Positions 34,080 to 57,562 of a stretch of DNA of 64,000 nt are shown here, in pieces. Within the stretch, counting starts at the first letter, position 1. Each line of letters begins with the position of its first letter. A model generated the notes under the pieces. The model saw only the letters and a program-made list of their open reading frames with translations. It was not told the origin of the DNA and did not search any database. The stretch comes from Adineta steineri. Taxonomy: Eukaryota; Rotifera; Eurotatoria; Adinetida; Adinetidae. The DNA is taken from the NCBI GenBank assembly GCA_905250115.1, contig CAJNOI010000193.1, positions 28,619 to 92,618 of the forward strand. Direction: 5' to 3'. The translations under genes and the position numbers were made by a program.

Positions 34080-34180
34080 TATTAAAAATCTAGAATATAT
34101 ATATATCTCGTTTAGTTACGAATATTTAATATCGAACGCAATTTAAATTTATTGCAAGTATAAAAAAAAACAGAAATTAT

Positions 34181-35369
34181 TTATTCGGTTTTGATTTTGC
34201 TTTTTTTTCTTCTATTTCGTCTTCATCTAATAAATCTTTTTCGAGTTGTTTTTCTTCGTCGAATAATTCATGCTGGAGTTTTTCTTCAAATTCTTCGAAT
34301 TCTTTCTTTGCTGTTTTATCAACTTCATCTTCTGTCTAAAGTCAAAATATTAAATAATATTATATTTTCAATAGAAAACTAAGACATACTTGTTCTACAC
34401 TTTTAACTTCTGGTATATAGAATTGTAACATATTTTGAACTCCATTTTTCAATGTGACTATCGAACTTGGACATGAAGTACAAGCACCTTGTAGTTTTAA
34501 TTTAACAACCCCATCAACAAAAGCCTTTAGAAAAAAATAATGGATAAAAATATAAAATTCTTCTCTCTGTATTTTACCACAAAAGTAATATCTCCTCCAT
34601 CTTCTTGAACTGTTGGTCGTATTCTTGTATCAAGTAATTCTTTAATCATAGCTGTTGTATCATCATCATCTGGTGATGCACCTATTTATGAATTAAAATC
34701 ATGCAGTTATCTTTTTTTCTCTTTTCGAATTGATTTGAAATGAAAAACAAAAAAAACGCACTCGCTTACTATTTTGTGGTTGTTCAGCATCTTCATCAAC
34801 AACAGGTAGATTTGTTGAAAAAAAATCCATAATTGCAGCATAAATGTCTGGTTTTAATACTTGCCATTGAATATCATCATGTTCTTTTGTTATTGTTATA
34901 AAATCCGAACCCAAAAAAACAGATTTAACACCATCAACACGAAATAATTGTCTAAGAAAATTAAAATTCAACTATTACGCCATAAAAATTTTTTTCCTAA
35001 CATACTTTGCTAATGGAGAAATATAAGCTGATTGAATACTAGGAAAATCTCGAGTACCAACACCTGAATCGAGTACAGGACGACCAGGTAAAAATTTCAA
35101 ACTATTAGGATTTGGAGTTTCTTGGGATTGAATAAACATGGAACGACCTATTAGATTAAAATTCGTCTAGTTTTAATTATTATCTCAATATTTTTGTTAA
35201 AGACGCGAACATATCAAATTATTCTTTCTTTTAGATAATATAAATTTTTTTTAAGAAAATTTTGTTCGCGTCTTTGATAAATAAAAAGAAAAAAATAGTT
35301 CTATTAATTACGTAGAGTATTCCATAATTGAGAACAAAAATTTAATCGTACTGTTGAACGTAATTGCAT
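34181..35369 (-). CDS. NFU1: NFU1 iron-sulfur cluster scaffold, mitochondrial
   Basis: A multi-exon gene starting at the ATG at 35367-35369 with a short basic presequence ([11 protein letters not shown]). Exon 2 (about 35020-35154) encodes the conserved [18 protein letters not shown]. Exon 3 (about 34768-34952) encodes [19 protein letters not shown] of the Nfu N domain. The next exons (34390-34680) encode the NifU-like domain with the cluster-binding CTSCPSS. The last exon is a long acidic/basic tail ([17 protein letters not shown]), ending KSKPNK. NFU1 delivers 4Fe-4S clusters to lipoyl synthase and respiratory-chain proteins in the mitochondrial matrix. The extended charged tail is longer than in most homologues I recall. 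Intron 1 contains a 77-bp hairpin. Exon edges are approximate. Confidence 0.9.
35199..35275. repeat. Short hairpin in NFU1 intron 1
   Basis: AAAGACGCGAACA at 35199-35211 is the exact reverse complement of TGTTCGCGTCTTT at 35263-35275, around a 51-base AT-rich loop. The GC-rich arms stand out from their surroundings. It could be a remnant of a small inverted-repeat element or a structured intron segment. Confidence 0.6.
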
Positions 35370-35536
35370 CTAAAAGAACAAAACCGAAATAGATCGTTGT
35401 TTTTTTTTCTTCTAATCAATCAGTACTGTTTAGTTATTTTGAATGTTTTATTCTAAAAGATGGCGGAATAGAAGCTACAATATAATAGTATTTAAGGAGA
35501 AGAAAGGACGAATGAAAAAGAAAAAAATAAATGTCT

Positions 35537-36223
35537 TTAGACGTTGGTTGTTAATATATCGGTATAAGCTTTGATCTTGCTTGAAATACTCATATCAATA
35601 TATCGATCACCAACTTCTACAATCATACCACCCATTATTGTTGGATCAACTGTTGTTTCAACATTAAGTTTTTCACCTTTTTTACTAAATTGTTGTAATA
35701 CTGAATCAAGTTCTTTACGTGATTTATCATCTAATGGTTTAGCTGTGATGACTCGACATAATAATTCTCCTCGATTAGCAGCCATTAAACGATTCATGAC
35801 AGTAACAAATTTTGATAATTTTTTTTCTCGTCGATTATCAAAAAGTATTTCAATTGCTGACTTTGTCATATCAGATAAACCTAATTCATTTAATATTGTT
35901 AAACGTTGTTCACGTGATACACCAGGATTACGAAATAAATCAATAATATTTTTATTTTGTGTCAAAACATGACCTAATTTTTGAAAATCAGCATCAATTT
36001 GATCGAGTTTATTTTGTTTCGATGCTGCAGAATATAATGCTGTTGCATATCGACCTTCTAAACCAAATACATGTACTGGTGGTGTTGCCAATGATTCTGG
36101 TGATGAACCAGATGGTGTTGGTAAAGGTGATTGTTGTCCTAATGCTCCTTGAAGAAGTGTCGCACTTGTACTAAAACAACGTCCAACTTGATTACGAAGA
36201 CCAACTAATCGATTAGCCATCAT
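35537..36223 (-). CDS. ATP synthase subunit O (OSCP), mitochondrial, 228 aa
   Basis: The coding part is a single exon. The likely start is the MMANRL methionine at 36223, because an acceptor (TTTTTCAG) lies just upstream and implies a 5' UTR exon. The first 30 residues are a basic, serine-rich mitochondrial presequence (RCFSTSATLLQ). The mature part shows GLEGRYATALYSAASKQNKL, then LFRNPGVSREQR, and the family signature near the C-terminus, VDPTIMGGMIVEVGDRYIDMSI. OSCP sits at the top of the F1 head and links it to the peripheral stalk of complex V. Length (about 228 with presequence) agrees with animal homologues. The gene is transcribed away from NF1 across a 343-bp gap. Confidence 0.95.
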   Translation of the reverse strand: MMANRLVGLRNQVGRCFSTSATLLQGALGQQSPLPTPSGSSPESLATPPVHVFGLEGRYATALYSAASKQNKLDQIDADFQKLGHVLTQNKNIIDLFRNPGVSREQRLTILNELGLSDMTKSAIEILFDNRREKKLSKFVTVMNRLMAANRGELLCRVITAKPLDDKSRKELDSVLQQFSKKGEKLNVETTVDPTIMGGMIVEVGDRYIDMSISSKIKAYTDILTTNV

Positions 36224-36566
36224 CTTTTTCTTTACGAACTTAAATCTGAAAAACAAGTGAATGTACGAAGTAAATAATAATAAATAAGTCCAAAACTATA
36301 CAAATATCTGATTGGTTAAAATAAGACCTCTATAATAATGCATTTTTCTTATGTCGCATTTATCTACGTCATAGTCAAGAGGAATGTGTAGAGAACGAGA
36401 AAAAAGAAAAGTGTTCCTTTTTTTCTTTTCCTTCTTGATAGTCTTATTTTTTTTTCTCCGGCAAATCCTTAACTTATTTATATACTATGACGGAAATGAT
36501 AATTTCTTAGTACTTTCTTTTTTTTTTATTTTATTTAATGCTTTTAGAGATTTGTAAAGAATAAAG
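36224..36566. promoter_or_regulatory. Short divergent promoter region between OSCP and NF1
   Basis: The OSCP and NF1 start codons are 343 bp apart and point away from each other, so this interval, minus 5' UTRs and the OSCP leader intron, must carry both promoters. Polypyrimidine runs (TTTTTTTCTTTTCC) are prominent. No TATA box is clear. A bidirectional promoter is inferred from layout only. Confidence 0.5.
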
Positions 36567-49009
<12,443 letters not shown>

Positions 49010-49542
49010 ATAATTGTTGTATTGTCATGTATATTCTAGTCGTTATATACGTTGTACATTATATACAAAAGAAAAAATTTTCTCTATATATTTCTAATTA
49101 TTCTATTTATTTATTTTCTTTTTTTTAAATGTAGTATTTTAATGTTTATCAAAATAATAAATAAATAAATAAATTTTATCAAAACAAAAACAAAAGAAAA
49201 ATTTCCTTTAAAAGACAATGAATTTGTTAGAGTTTGTTGTTATTTTTTGCTGAAGTAAAAGTATATTTTGTAACGATAGTCGCATTGCACTTTTTGAAAT
49301 AATTTTTCTTTACAAGTCATTATAATCATTGGTCAAGATCTTGTTATTTCAACACTATTCAATACACAGTATTTTACAGTTTAGCATTCTTGTAAAAACA
49401 AATTTGAGGTCCGATACGTATTAAGTATCAAAACAAGCACTTTTATTTACTGTTTCAGTCAAAATTACAACAAAAGAAAAATATGCGCATATAATCAATA
49501 CTAGCTATGTGTTTACCATCGAAATATATTTAATACTAGTAT
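49010..49542. other. Convergent 3' intergenic spacer
   Basis: 533 bp between the 3' ends of NF1 (+) and the F-box/LRR gene (-). It has AATAAATAAATAAAT around 49160, a good NF1 polyadenylation candidate. I see nothing else. Confidence 0.45.
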
Positions 49543-52229
49543 TTATGATTCCCTCGCACTTTCATTGCGATTAACAAAATTATAAATTTCAACTAAAGCG
49601 TCGCTTGTTATTCCATTGCCTAGGAGATCTATCATGGTAAGTGTCTAAATAAAAAAATTGTAGGTAAAAATATGGCATAGATGAGGAGAGAATAGGAAAT
49701 ACTGTATTGTGTCGTAATGCATCAATCAAATGTTGTGCTCCAACATCTCCAATTCGACATCCTATGAGATCTAGTGTGGTGAGTGTCTAGATGGAAAACT
49801 GCAGATAAACATAGCATATTGAAGACAGAACGAGAATTACTGTGTTGTGTCGAAGTGCATCACTCTGATGTTGTGCCCCCAGATCTCCAATTTGATTATA
49901 TTCCAAATTTAGTGTAGTGAGTGTCTAGATGGAAAAATAAAAGTATACATATAGTACAAATGAACAGAATGAAAACTACTGTATTGTGTTGTAATGCATC
50001 ACTCAAATGTCGCACTCCAATATTTCCAATTTGATTATGTTCGAGATTTAATGTCGTGAGTGCCTAGATGGAAAAATACAAGTATAAATATAGTATAAAT
50101 GAACAGAGAATGAAAACTACTGTATTGTGTAGTAACGTATCACTCAAATGTTGTGCTCCAACATCTCCAATTTGATTACGTGGTAGATTTAGTGTTGTGA
50201 GTATCTAGAAGAAAAATTGTAGATAAAAACATGATATAGATGAAGAGGAAATGAAAATTACCATATTATGTCGTAATGCATTACTCAAATGTTGCGCTCC
50301 AACATATTCGATTTGATTATATTCGAGATTCAGTGAAGTGAGTGTCTAAATAGAAAAGTGTAAGTAAAGACTATAGGTATAAATGAAGAGAGAACGGCAA
50401 TTACTGTGTTGTGTCGTAATACATCGCTCAAATGTTGTACTCCAATATCTCCGACATGATTATGCTCAAGAATAAGCGAGGTGAGTGTCTAGATAGAAAG
50501 ATACAAAGTCAAGACGTGGTATAAACAAAGTGAGAATGAGAACTACTGTGATGTGTTGTAATGCACCACTTAAATGTTTTACGCCAATATCTCCGATTTG
50601 ATTATATTCGAGATCTAGTATGGTTAGTGTCTAGATGAGAAAGATACAAATATAGACATAGTATAGACGAAGAGAGAATGATAATTACTCTGTTATGTCG
50701 TAATATATCACCCAAATGTTGTGCGCCAACATCACTGATTTCATTAAATCCAAGAAATAGTGAGGTAAGTGTCTAGTTAAAATAACGGAGGTAAAGAGGC
50801 GATATAAACTAAGAGAGAATAAAATTTACTGTTTTGTGTCGTAATCCATTAGCCAGATGTTGCATGCCAATCTTTCCGATAAAATATCTCGGGAAATATA
50901 GTGTTGTAAGTGTCTAGGTGAAAAAGTGTAGGTAAAAACCTAGTACAGATGAAGAAACAGAATAGAGTTAGATCAGTGAAATGAATGCTGTTCTGACTCT
51001 GAATATTTCTATGATTTTAGATGTTGTACAGTCGTCAAGATTATCGCGTGAATAGTTAGGTTAAAAAGAGTTTACTGAGGATGACATATGAATGACAGTT
51101 TTTTTTATCTATCAGTTGACATAAGTTTTAAGTGTTTGTAAAAGAACCCAGATTTCTACTAAATGAGTAGTAGTTTGTAAATTAGTTTTTTCCTAAAACA
51201 GTTTTGAAGCGTTGGATTGTGTTCTCAAAGCGCAGTATAGTGCACTTGGCTTCACTCATGTGAATGATTTGTAAGAGTGTGAGTACTGATTGATGTCGAT
51301 GAGAGTATCGGATTGTGTGTATGAAACAATATGGGCTTATAAAAAGTGAAACATAAAACAATCCATCTCATAATATTAGATTCATTCTAAGTAGAAGACC
51401 CATACATACTAAAACGCCCTATATAGAGTATATCTTTCGAATTGTCAATCTCGTAATGAGTCATCCGCGAAGTTTCGTCCTTGAGAAAGTGTGCTTTAGG
51501 TGAAATGCGTTTTGAAGGAATTATTCTGTGAAAATTTGTGCTTTAGATATAATATTCTGAACGAAATGGTTCATCTTAATAGTATGAATGTGGATATTAT
51601 TGTATGTCAATCTTCTCTCTATCCATATCCATCGTCACCTCTGTCTGTAGTCACACACGCTCCCACAAGAGCATTGATCGAAGATATTTCTCAAGAGAAT
51701 TTTCAGGATGTTATTTTATTATCGAAATCATATGAAAAAAATATTTAGAAACATATAAAAAAAGAAATATAATAAAGCTTTTTTATTTTTTTATGTTCTT
51801 ATCGAAATATCGTATATTTATTACATCATACCTGCTTTTACATGTGAAATATTTGTATGAGACTGAGAAAAAAGAAAGACAGAAATTATTTTTTTCTGCT
51901 TGTCATAATACAGAAGTGAATTTTTGAGAGATATAACTTCGTTTGAATGACAAATAGTGTATTCACATATATATCTTATTGAAGTATTATTCAACTTAAA
52001 TAGAGATTGTAGGAATGAAAGTAATTTAATAGTCAGGAGATATAAATTAGCCTGTGATAACAGCAAAAAAGCCTACCTGATATCGATAGTGCGTATCTAA
52101 GATACTGTTGAATCGTTGACACACGTTTCTCATTGAACATAGAATTGTAAAATCCGATTGATGATCCAGAATTCGGTAGACAAGTTCTACCGGTAACGTA
52201 AGAAAAGTGACAACATTTTGATTTGACAT
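49543..52229 (-). CDS. F-box/leucine-rich-repeat protein with tandem one-repeat exons
   Basis: Exon 1 (52077-52229) encodes an F-box (LPVELVYRILDHQSDFTILC, then RNVCQRFNSI). At the 3' end nine consecutive 84-nt exons (start positions 49703, 49841, 49980 and then about every 140 bp to about 50830) each encode exactly one 28-residue RNI-type LRR (pattern TLTTLNLEYNQIGDVGAQHL then SDALRHNT), separated by introns of about 55 bp, all phase 0. The last exon, 49543-49644, gives a tenth partial repeat and the end NRNESARES. The middle (about 50960-52050) is uncertain: segments near 51860-51990 and 51190-51360 read as plausible exons. F-box proteins recruit substrates to SCF ubiquitin ligases, and the LRRs would bind the target. 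Such genes are abundant in bdelloids. NLR-like use of the same LRR is possible, but no NACHT domain is seen. Confidence 0.78.
49703..50913 (-). repeat. Tandem array of about 140-bp exon-intron units (LRR exons)
   Basis: Nine copies of an 84-bp exon plus an intron of about 55 bp. The exon starts ACACT(A/C)ACC on the coding strand and ends ACACAACA or similar just before the GT donor. Introns are also alike (GTAGTT... and ...TTTCCATCTAG), showing that the whole genomic unit, and not just the exon, was duplicated. Sequence identity between neighbours appears high but uneven. Confidence 0.85.
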
Positions 52230-52759
52230 TGCAGATTGTTACTAAAATGTGTGTTATGTAGATTTATATGTTGGTTGTATGATATATACTGTTCTTTTTC
52301 TTATCATTGAATGAGTTGATATTTGTTTTATGTCACAGATATCGCACGAGGTTGTTATAATATCTTGAAAAAAAGCGACAAAGAATGATATCAACTACAA
52401 AATGACAGAATGGACAGAACAACTTTACACAACGTTTTTTTTTAAACTGTTTTAGCGATATAGAATAATAGTTAATAGACATGAATATTGTGTTCTCGTT
52501 TATAATCAGAAATTATTAAGTGACTTTGTTATTTTTATTGCACACCCACACCCTCTTCATTACTCGAATCAATACCTTCTCATACTGAGAAATCATTGCA
52601 GTAGAAGATAATTATGCATACAAAAGTAAAGGAAATAATATATATCATCTGATATCTTTAAAATCTTATATTTTTATTATATTCTTAATTAATTATAATT
52701 TCTGCAATGAAAAAATTGTTACTTCTTAGAATAAAAAAAAAGCGCACAAGTATAGTTCT
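52230..52759. other. Spacer between two minus-strand genes
   Basis: 530 bp, AT-rich, holding the presumed promoter of the F-box/LRR gene and the 3' end of the RRM/pseudokinase gene. A short CACACCCACACCC patch is at about 52540. I see nothing else. Confidence 0.4.
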
Positions 52760-55700
52760 CTATTGATGTTGTATTATTTTTCGTTCATTATAAATGGCTA
52801 AAAGTAGATTTCTTAATTCTGTCTTGAATTTTTCTTGTACATCTGCTATATAATCTTGAGCTGTGGAATATTGACCGATAGGCATTCGAATCGTTTTTCC
52901 ATTGATATCACTGCCAATAGACAATGTCATTACACTTCCTTCTTCGCTACAACTTGCTAAACACATGATAATTACAGAATAAGATGTGGTCGTTCTTCCG
53001 CGAGTGAAATGATACGTAAGTACATCATGATTATGACGTTCATTGATTGAACTATGTGGATTATAAACCCATATGCAGTGTCCATCAGACCATTCATATT
53101 TATTTTGTCCATTGTCCAAGAAATGTTTCTTTGCCTGATAGAATGCTTCTGATGCTTTTGCGAAGGCATCACGTTGAGTACTACTGGTTGCAATAGGTGG
53201 AATTGACACAACATCTGAGATCGATATCAATTCTTGAAAAATGCCATCAGCGGTATCTAGCTTAGGTTCGATTGGTGTCAGTAATTGAAGAATTGACTTT
53301 AATCGACATTCAAGATCATTAATCGTCCATGGATGATGGTGAGGATAGCCAAAAGCTCGATCAAATGTATCCATTAAATACATTTTTAAGTGTTCTTTCG
53401 GTACGATTTGTTGACTCATGTCTAAATAATACAAAAACATTATCTTATAGTCTAAAATATCTATACTATGAGGAATGAGTTGGTTACGTACCTACGAACT
53501 TGATGGTACTTTTGATCATGTCATCGAATTTTTCACGTGCTTGTTGATGAGGAAGTGCATCATTATCATGTTGAGGATCGATTTGTGTCAGTAACCAGAA
53601 AAGAATTGCACATATTGCAGATGGATCAATTGTTGAACTCAATCCTTTATCATCTATTTGTCGTGCATGGTACCATTTCTGTGCTGATGTTGTAACTGGT
53701 ATGTATGTTCTGTCTGATACTATCGTAGCTTGATTGAAGTTCAATACAGTTAGTTGAGCACAACTAATTGAAACTTTTAAATCCCATTCGATCATAATAT
53801 TTTCTGGCGATAGATTCAAATGGAATAATTCTTTTTTATGCACTTGTTGTATAATTTCCACTAGATTTAGAGTTAGTTGAATCGCTGTTGAAATTTGAAG
53901 AACACCTTGACATTTTCGTTCAATGAATTCTTTTAATGAATAACCAGGAGCTCGTTTCATAATCATCCATAAACAATCACTATTAATACATCGTTGAACG
54001 AGATTATTCGATAAATTTTCTGGTTCAATCAGCTGACATACACCTTTGACATCTACAACAGAAATGATTAACACGAATGTTGTTTTTAACTACTTTTCCT
54101 TACCTTTCAAATCTTTCATAATTGTTATTTCATGTTGAAAATTATTTAGAAATTCCTTTGGATAAGTCTTAATCACGGCGAGCTCTTTTCGATCCGCTTT
54201 ACTACGTATTAATAATACCTTTTCATCACTGTTCGGTGCTTTTTTTGTTACTTCCCATTTATCTGTTGGTACATCGCTAGGCAATTTATTTGTTAGTGCA
54301 TCATTAGGTAATTTATTTGTTGGTACATCACTACGTAATTTATCTGTAACAGAAAAAACCATTTGAGAACATGATTTCATTTCTGAAGAATTGAAACTTA
54401 CATTTCATTTCGATGTTCGATGTAACATTACTAAGAGCTTTGCCACTAATACGACGATCTCTACCGATCTCTTTATTTTCTCTCGTCGTCCAGGTGGTAC
54501 TATTTATATCTCCAAGATCAGATGTTTCTTGACAGCTATGAACACTGCGCGCATCGCGTGGACGACTACTAGAACGAGTTCGTTTTCGTTCTTCATCAAT
54601 TGAACCTGCCTCGGAGCGAGAATTGTTATAATGAGCAGGCGATATTGGATTAATCTCTAATTGACAGCTAATTTTTTGACCATCTATATATTTATTATGC
54701 CATTTCGTCATCAATTGTTTGGCAAACTTCATAGTTTTGATGTTAACTACGTAACCAACGCAATCATGATTAGGATCGATATAATAAGTATGAGGTCCAA
54801 ATCGTTGAGTAAGATATTGGGGTGTTACTCGTGCTCTAAAACCACTGATTTTTACTCGATAGTTAGTGTTCGTCGTTCGTATATCTAATGGAAAAAAGAA
54901 GATATTTTTCTCTATAGTTGTTGTCAAATCGAAATACAGTTAGAGTAGCAATTTGACTTACTACTCAGAGAAGTATCTCGTGACTTCATTCCGATTGGAT
55001 GACCGTAAGGACAAGTCGATGCACAAACACCATTTGCCGTACATGGTATATGCATCCAATCACAGTCAGCATTAGTTTTTCGACATTGACCAAATTGATG
55101 GTGATTACATAATTCTAATTCATCTTCTTCTTTATTGCATTCGATAATAAATTCCTTAAAAGATTTTCTGTTCCAGCGTCGGACGAAATTGTTCACTTCC
55201 TCTTCATCATTGGCATTTTTTAGCCAACATTGTGTTGGTGAAGCTCGATCACCGACGGATGGCTTCATGACAATATCACAAATATCCCATTCAAATGCTT
55301 CGGATAAAGTCTCAGCATCTATATTTCTTGGTAAATTCGTAATATGAATACGATATCGTTTTTCAGGCAAATTAAGACATGTGACTTGTTCATCTAACGA
55401 AAAAAAACAGAGACAATTCGGATTTAAAAAAAATGTGTACACATACTCATTGTCACTTGTTTCAGATTCGATTTTTTTGGTATTACGCCAGTACTATTGA
55501 TATTTTGAGTATTGAACGTCGGTTCTGCAGCAAATGACTGCCTACGTTGCATATCTCGATCACCTTTCTCAACACTGATATCGATTGATCCAATTCGATG
55601 TGGAGAATCTAACAGAACTTTGTCGACTGAATCATAACTGAATTAAAACCAACATAAATTTAAAAAACATCGGGTATTTTAGTACTTACTAATCAAACTT

Positions 55701-56241
55701 AATAATCCATTTTTTACCATCCATTGTCATATTATCGATTGTTCCATATGGAGCAAAATATTTTTTAAGCTGTAATTCGACTAATGGTTGATTGTTTAAA
55801 CTTGAGACAATCAACTGTTGAATTTCAGGACTGTTCTTCCCCGATTTTTGTGACGGGACTGATCGATGAATGAAAACTTCTTGGCCATCAATTCGATGGA
55901 TACGTTTTTCCATTACAGCATCAACACTTTCTTTTGTCGAAAACATAACTATACCATGCATTTTATTTTTACCTTCACAAAAGAAATAATAGATTTTCCT
56001 TTATCGGCGTCTCTTCATTTCTTACCTGTTTCATCACGCGGAACTGCACACCAATCAATTGGATATGAAGAAAAATAATCCTCTAATGATCGTTTTGTCG
56101 TTTCAGGACTTATACTCTGAATAAAAAATTTTCGTTTGTGTTCCTCAAGAGTCATTTCTGTTTTATACTACATCAATATTAAACAAGAAAAGTATTTCTT
56201 TATAGTAATCTCTCAATTCCATTACTTACATTTCTTGCCAT
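52760..56241 (-). CDS. Multi-RRM, CCCH zinc finger and pseudokinase-like fusion protein, 1,001 aa, nine exons
   Basis: Exons 56230-56241, 56026-56167, 55690-55972, 55447-55637, 54962-55393, 54402-54884, 54104-54343, 53492-54052 and 52760-53421 sum to 1,002 codons, with every junction in frame. Domains: RRM1 about 10-90 (KFFIQSIS; GIVMFSTKESVDAVM), RRM2 about 108-190 (LKKYFAPYGTIDNM), RRM3 about 218-300 (YRIHITNLP), a CCCH finger about 300-320 (C-X7-C-X6-C-X3-H) with a second Cys/His knuckle, and RRM4 about 357-435 (YRVKISGFRAR). An R/S-rich linker and three (L)P(S/N)D(V/A)(P/L)TNK repeats follow. A kinase-like domain (about 548-775) keeps Lys573 (AVIK), Glu586 and Asn679, but has HLN in place of HRD (672-674) and LNF in place of DFG (698-700). 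The last 220 residues match nothing I recognise. It is probably an RNA-binding scaffold; function is unknown. Confidence 0.85.
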
Positions 56242-56389
56242 TTTATATCTTCTATTACCTATAATAAGACTCTAAAATTTTTATATCTACAATGATAAAA
56301 TAAAAATTATATAATAGTGAGCGTATGAACGTGGATGACTATTTTCAATTCAAAAGTACTCTTTCCTTTACTTTAATCTATACTTAGGG

Positions 56390-57562
56390 GTATTACTTTA
56401 TCTTTATTTTATAAAGAATAATAACAAAGAAATAACGTAAATCTTTATGTGCAAATATTCTGTATAACAACAGAATACATTTATTAATGCTCTTTCTTAT
56501 CATCATCATCATTTTCATAGACCATATGCCATATTATCAAAAAAAAAGGATCACACAAGAAACGATATATACGAAAAATGCTATTCCATATTATAGTCAA
56601 ATATGGGCACGGCCAAGCGTGACGGAATTTCATTTTTTTAACTTGTGTGACCTATATCTCCTCAATAACAAGAGATATATTTGTGAAATTTTTACCATAT
56701 ATGAAGGTTAACTAGGTCTACCAGCAGTAACAATTTCACTGACTTATGACAAGCCATAACGGAGCTATATGCAAAACATTGTTCGTTACGGAATTTCAAA
56801 AATGGACAAAATTTTGAGGGTGGTCTCAGATTTTGACTTTTTTTTTCGAAACTAACCGGCTCATAAATAAACGTTCTATACATAAGTTGTTCAGTTTTTC
56901 ACGAGCTATCGGAATATCACGTCATTTTCTTTGTGATACATCCCCTTCAAATAAGACGACTTGAAATACTGAGCGTTACGGAATTTCAGCTGTTACGGAA
57001 TTTCGCCGTTTTTCTCTAGTTCTGTGAGGGACAATTTAGTGACATTTTTATAATAGTTTTAACTATGAAATCTAACTTTTTTCATTCTGTAACGATTAAG
57101 AGTATTGTTTTCTATAAATCGATTAGTTCATTTTCATGTTTGTCTCACAATTTCATAGAAAACTTCATCCATTATTTTGACAAAAATGAAAATTTTCAAA
57201 ATAAAAAAAAGTGAAATTTCATGATTATTCGTGTTTTAAAACTCGCAGGAACGGAAAATGATATTTGTTTTATATGTCAGCTGAGTAATTCAGAATGTCG
57301 AACAAACTTAATAATATTTTAAGATCATAGTTTCTGTTAAGAAATTTTTTTTCTATATATTACTGATTTTAACCTTCACCAGCGAAGGGGACCGTTAGCT
57401 GGCCGTGCCCATATATAATATCATGATTTTTTGTAAGTTACTCTAAGAAAATAAAAAAAGTACGTCTCGACAGAAAAAAAATCTTTATTCTTTATAAAAT
57501 AAAGATAAAGATTTTCGTTACTTTATTCTTTAGTATAAAGTAAAATAAAGATAAAGTAACAC
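56390..57562. repeat. AT-rich inverted-repeat arms surrounding an inner element
   Basis: The left arm at 56390 (GTATTACTTTATCTTTATTT) recurs inverted at the right, ending about 57562 (GTGTTACTTTATCTTTATTT read inward), with further similarity through ATAAAGAATAA and (G)AAATCTTTAT. The right arm is partly duplicated. Between them lies the TGGGCACGGCCA element, so the outer arms look like an older element split by a later insertion. The outer ends have no clear target duplication. Confidence 0.55.
56602..57413. mobile_element. TA-flanked inverted-repeat element (808 bp), non-autonomous
   Basis: The element at 56604-57411 begins TGGGCACGGCCA and ends TGGCCGTGCCCA, a 12-bp perfect inverted repeat flanked by TA on both sides, as in Tc1/mariner-like insertions. 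Internally GTTACGGAATTTC (first copy GTGACGG...) occurs at 56619, 56785, 56975 and 56992. No transposase frame is visible. With such short arms, other TA-targeting families are possible. Confidence 0.7.
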
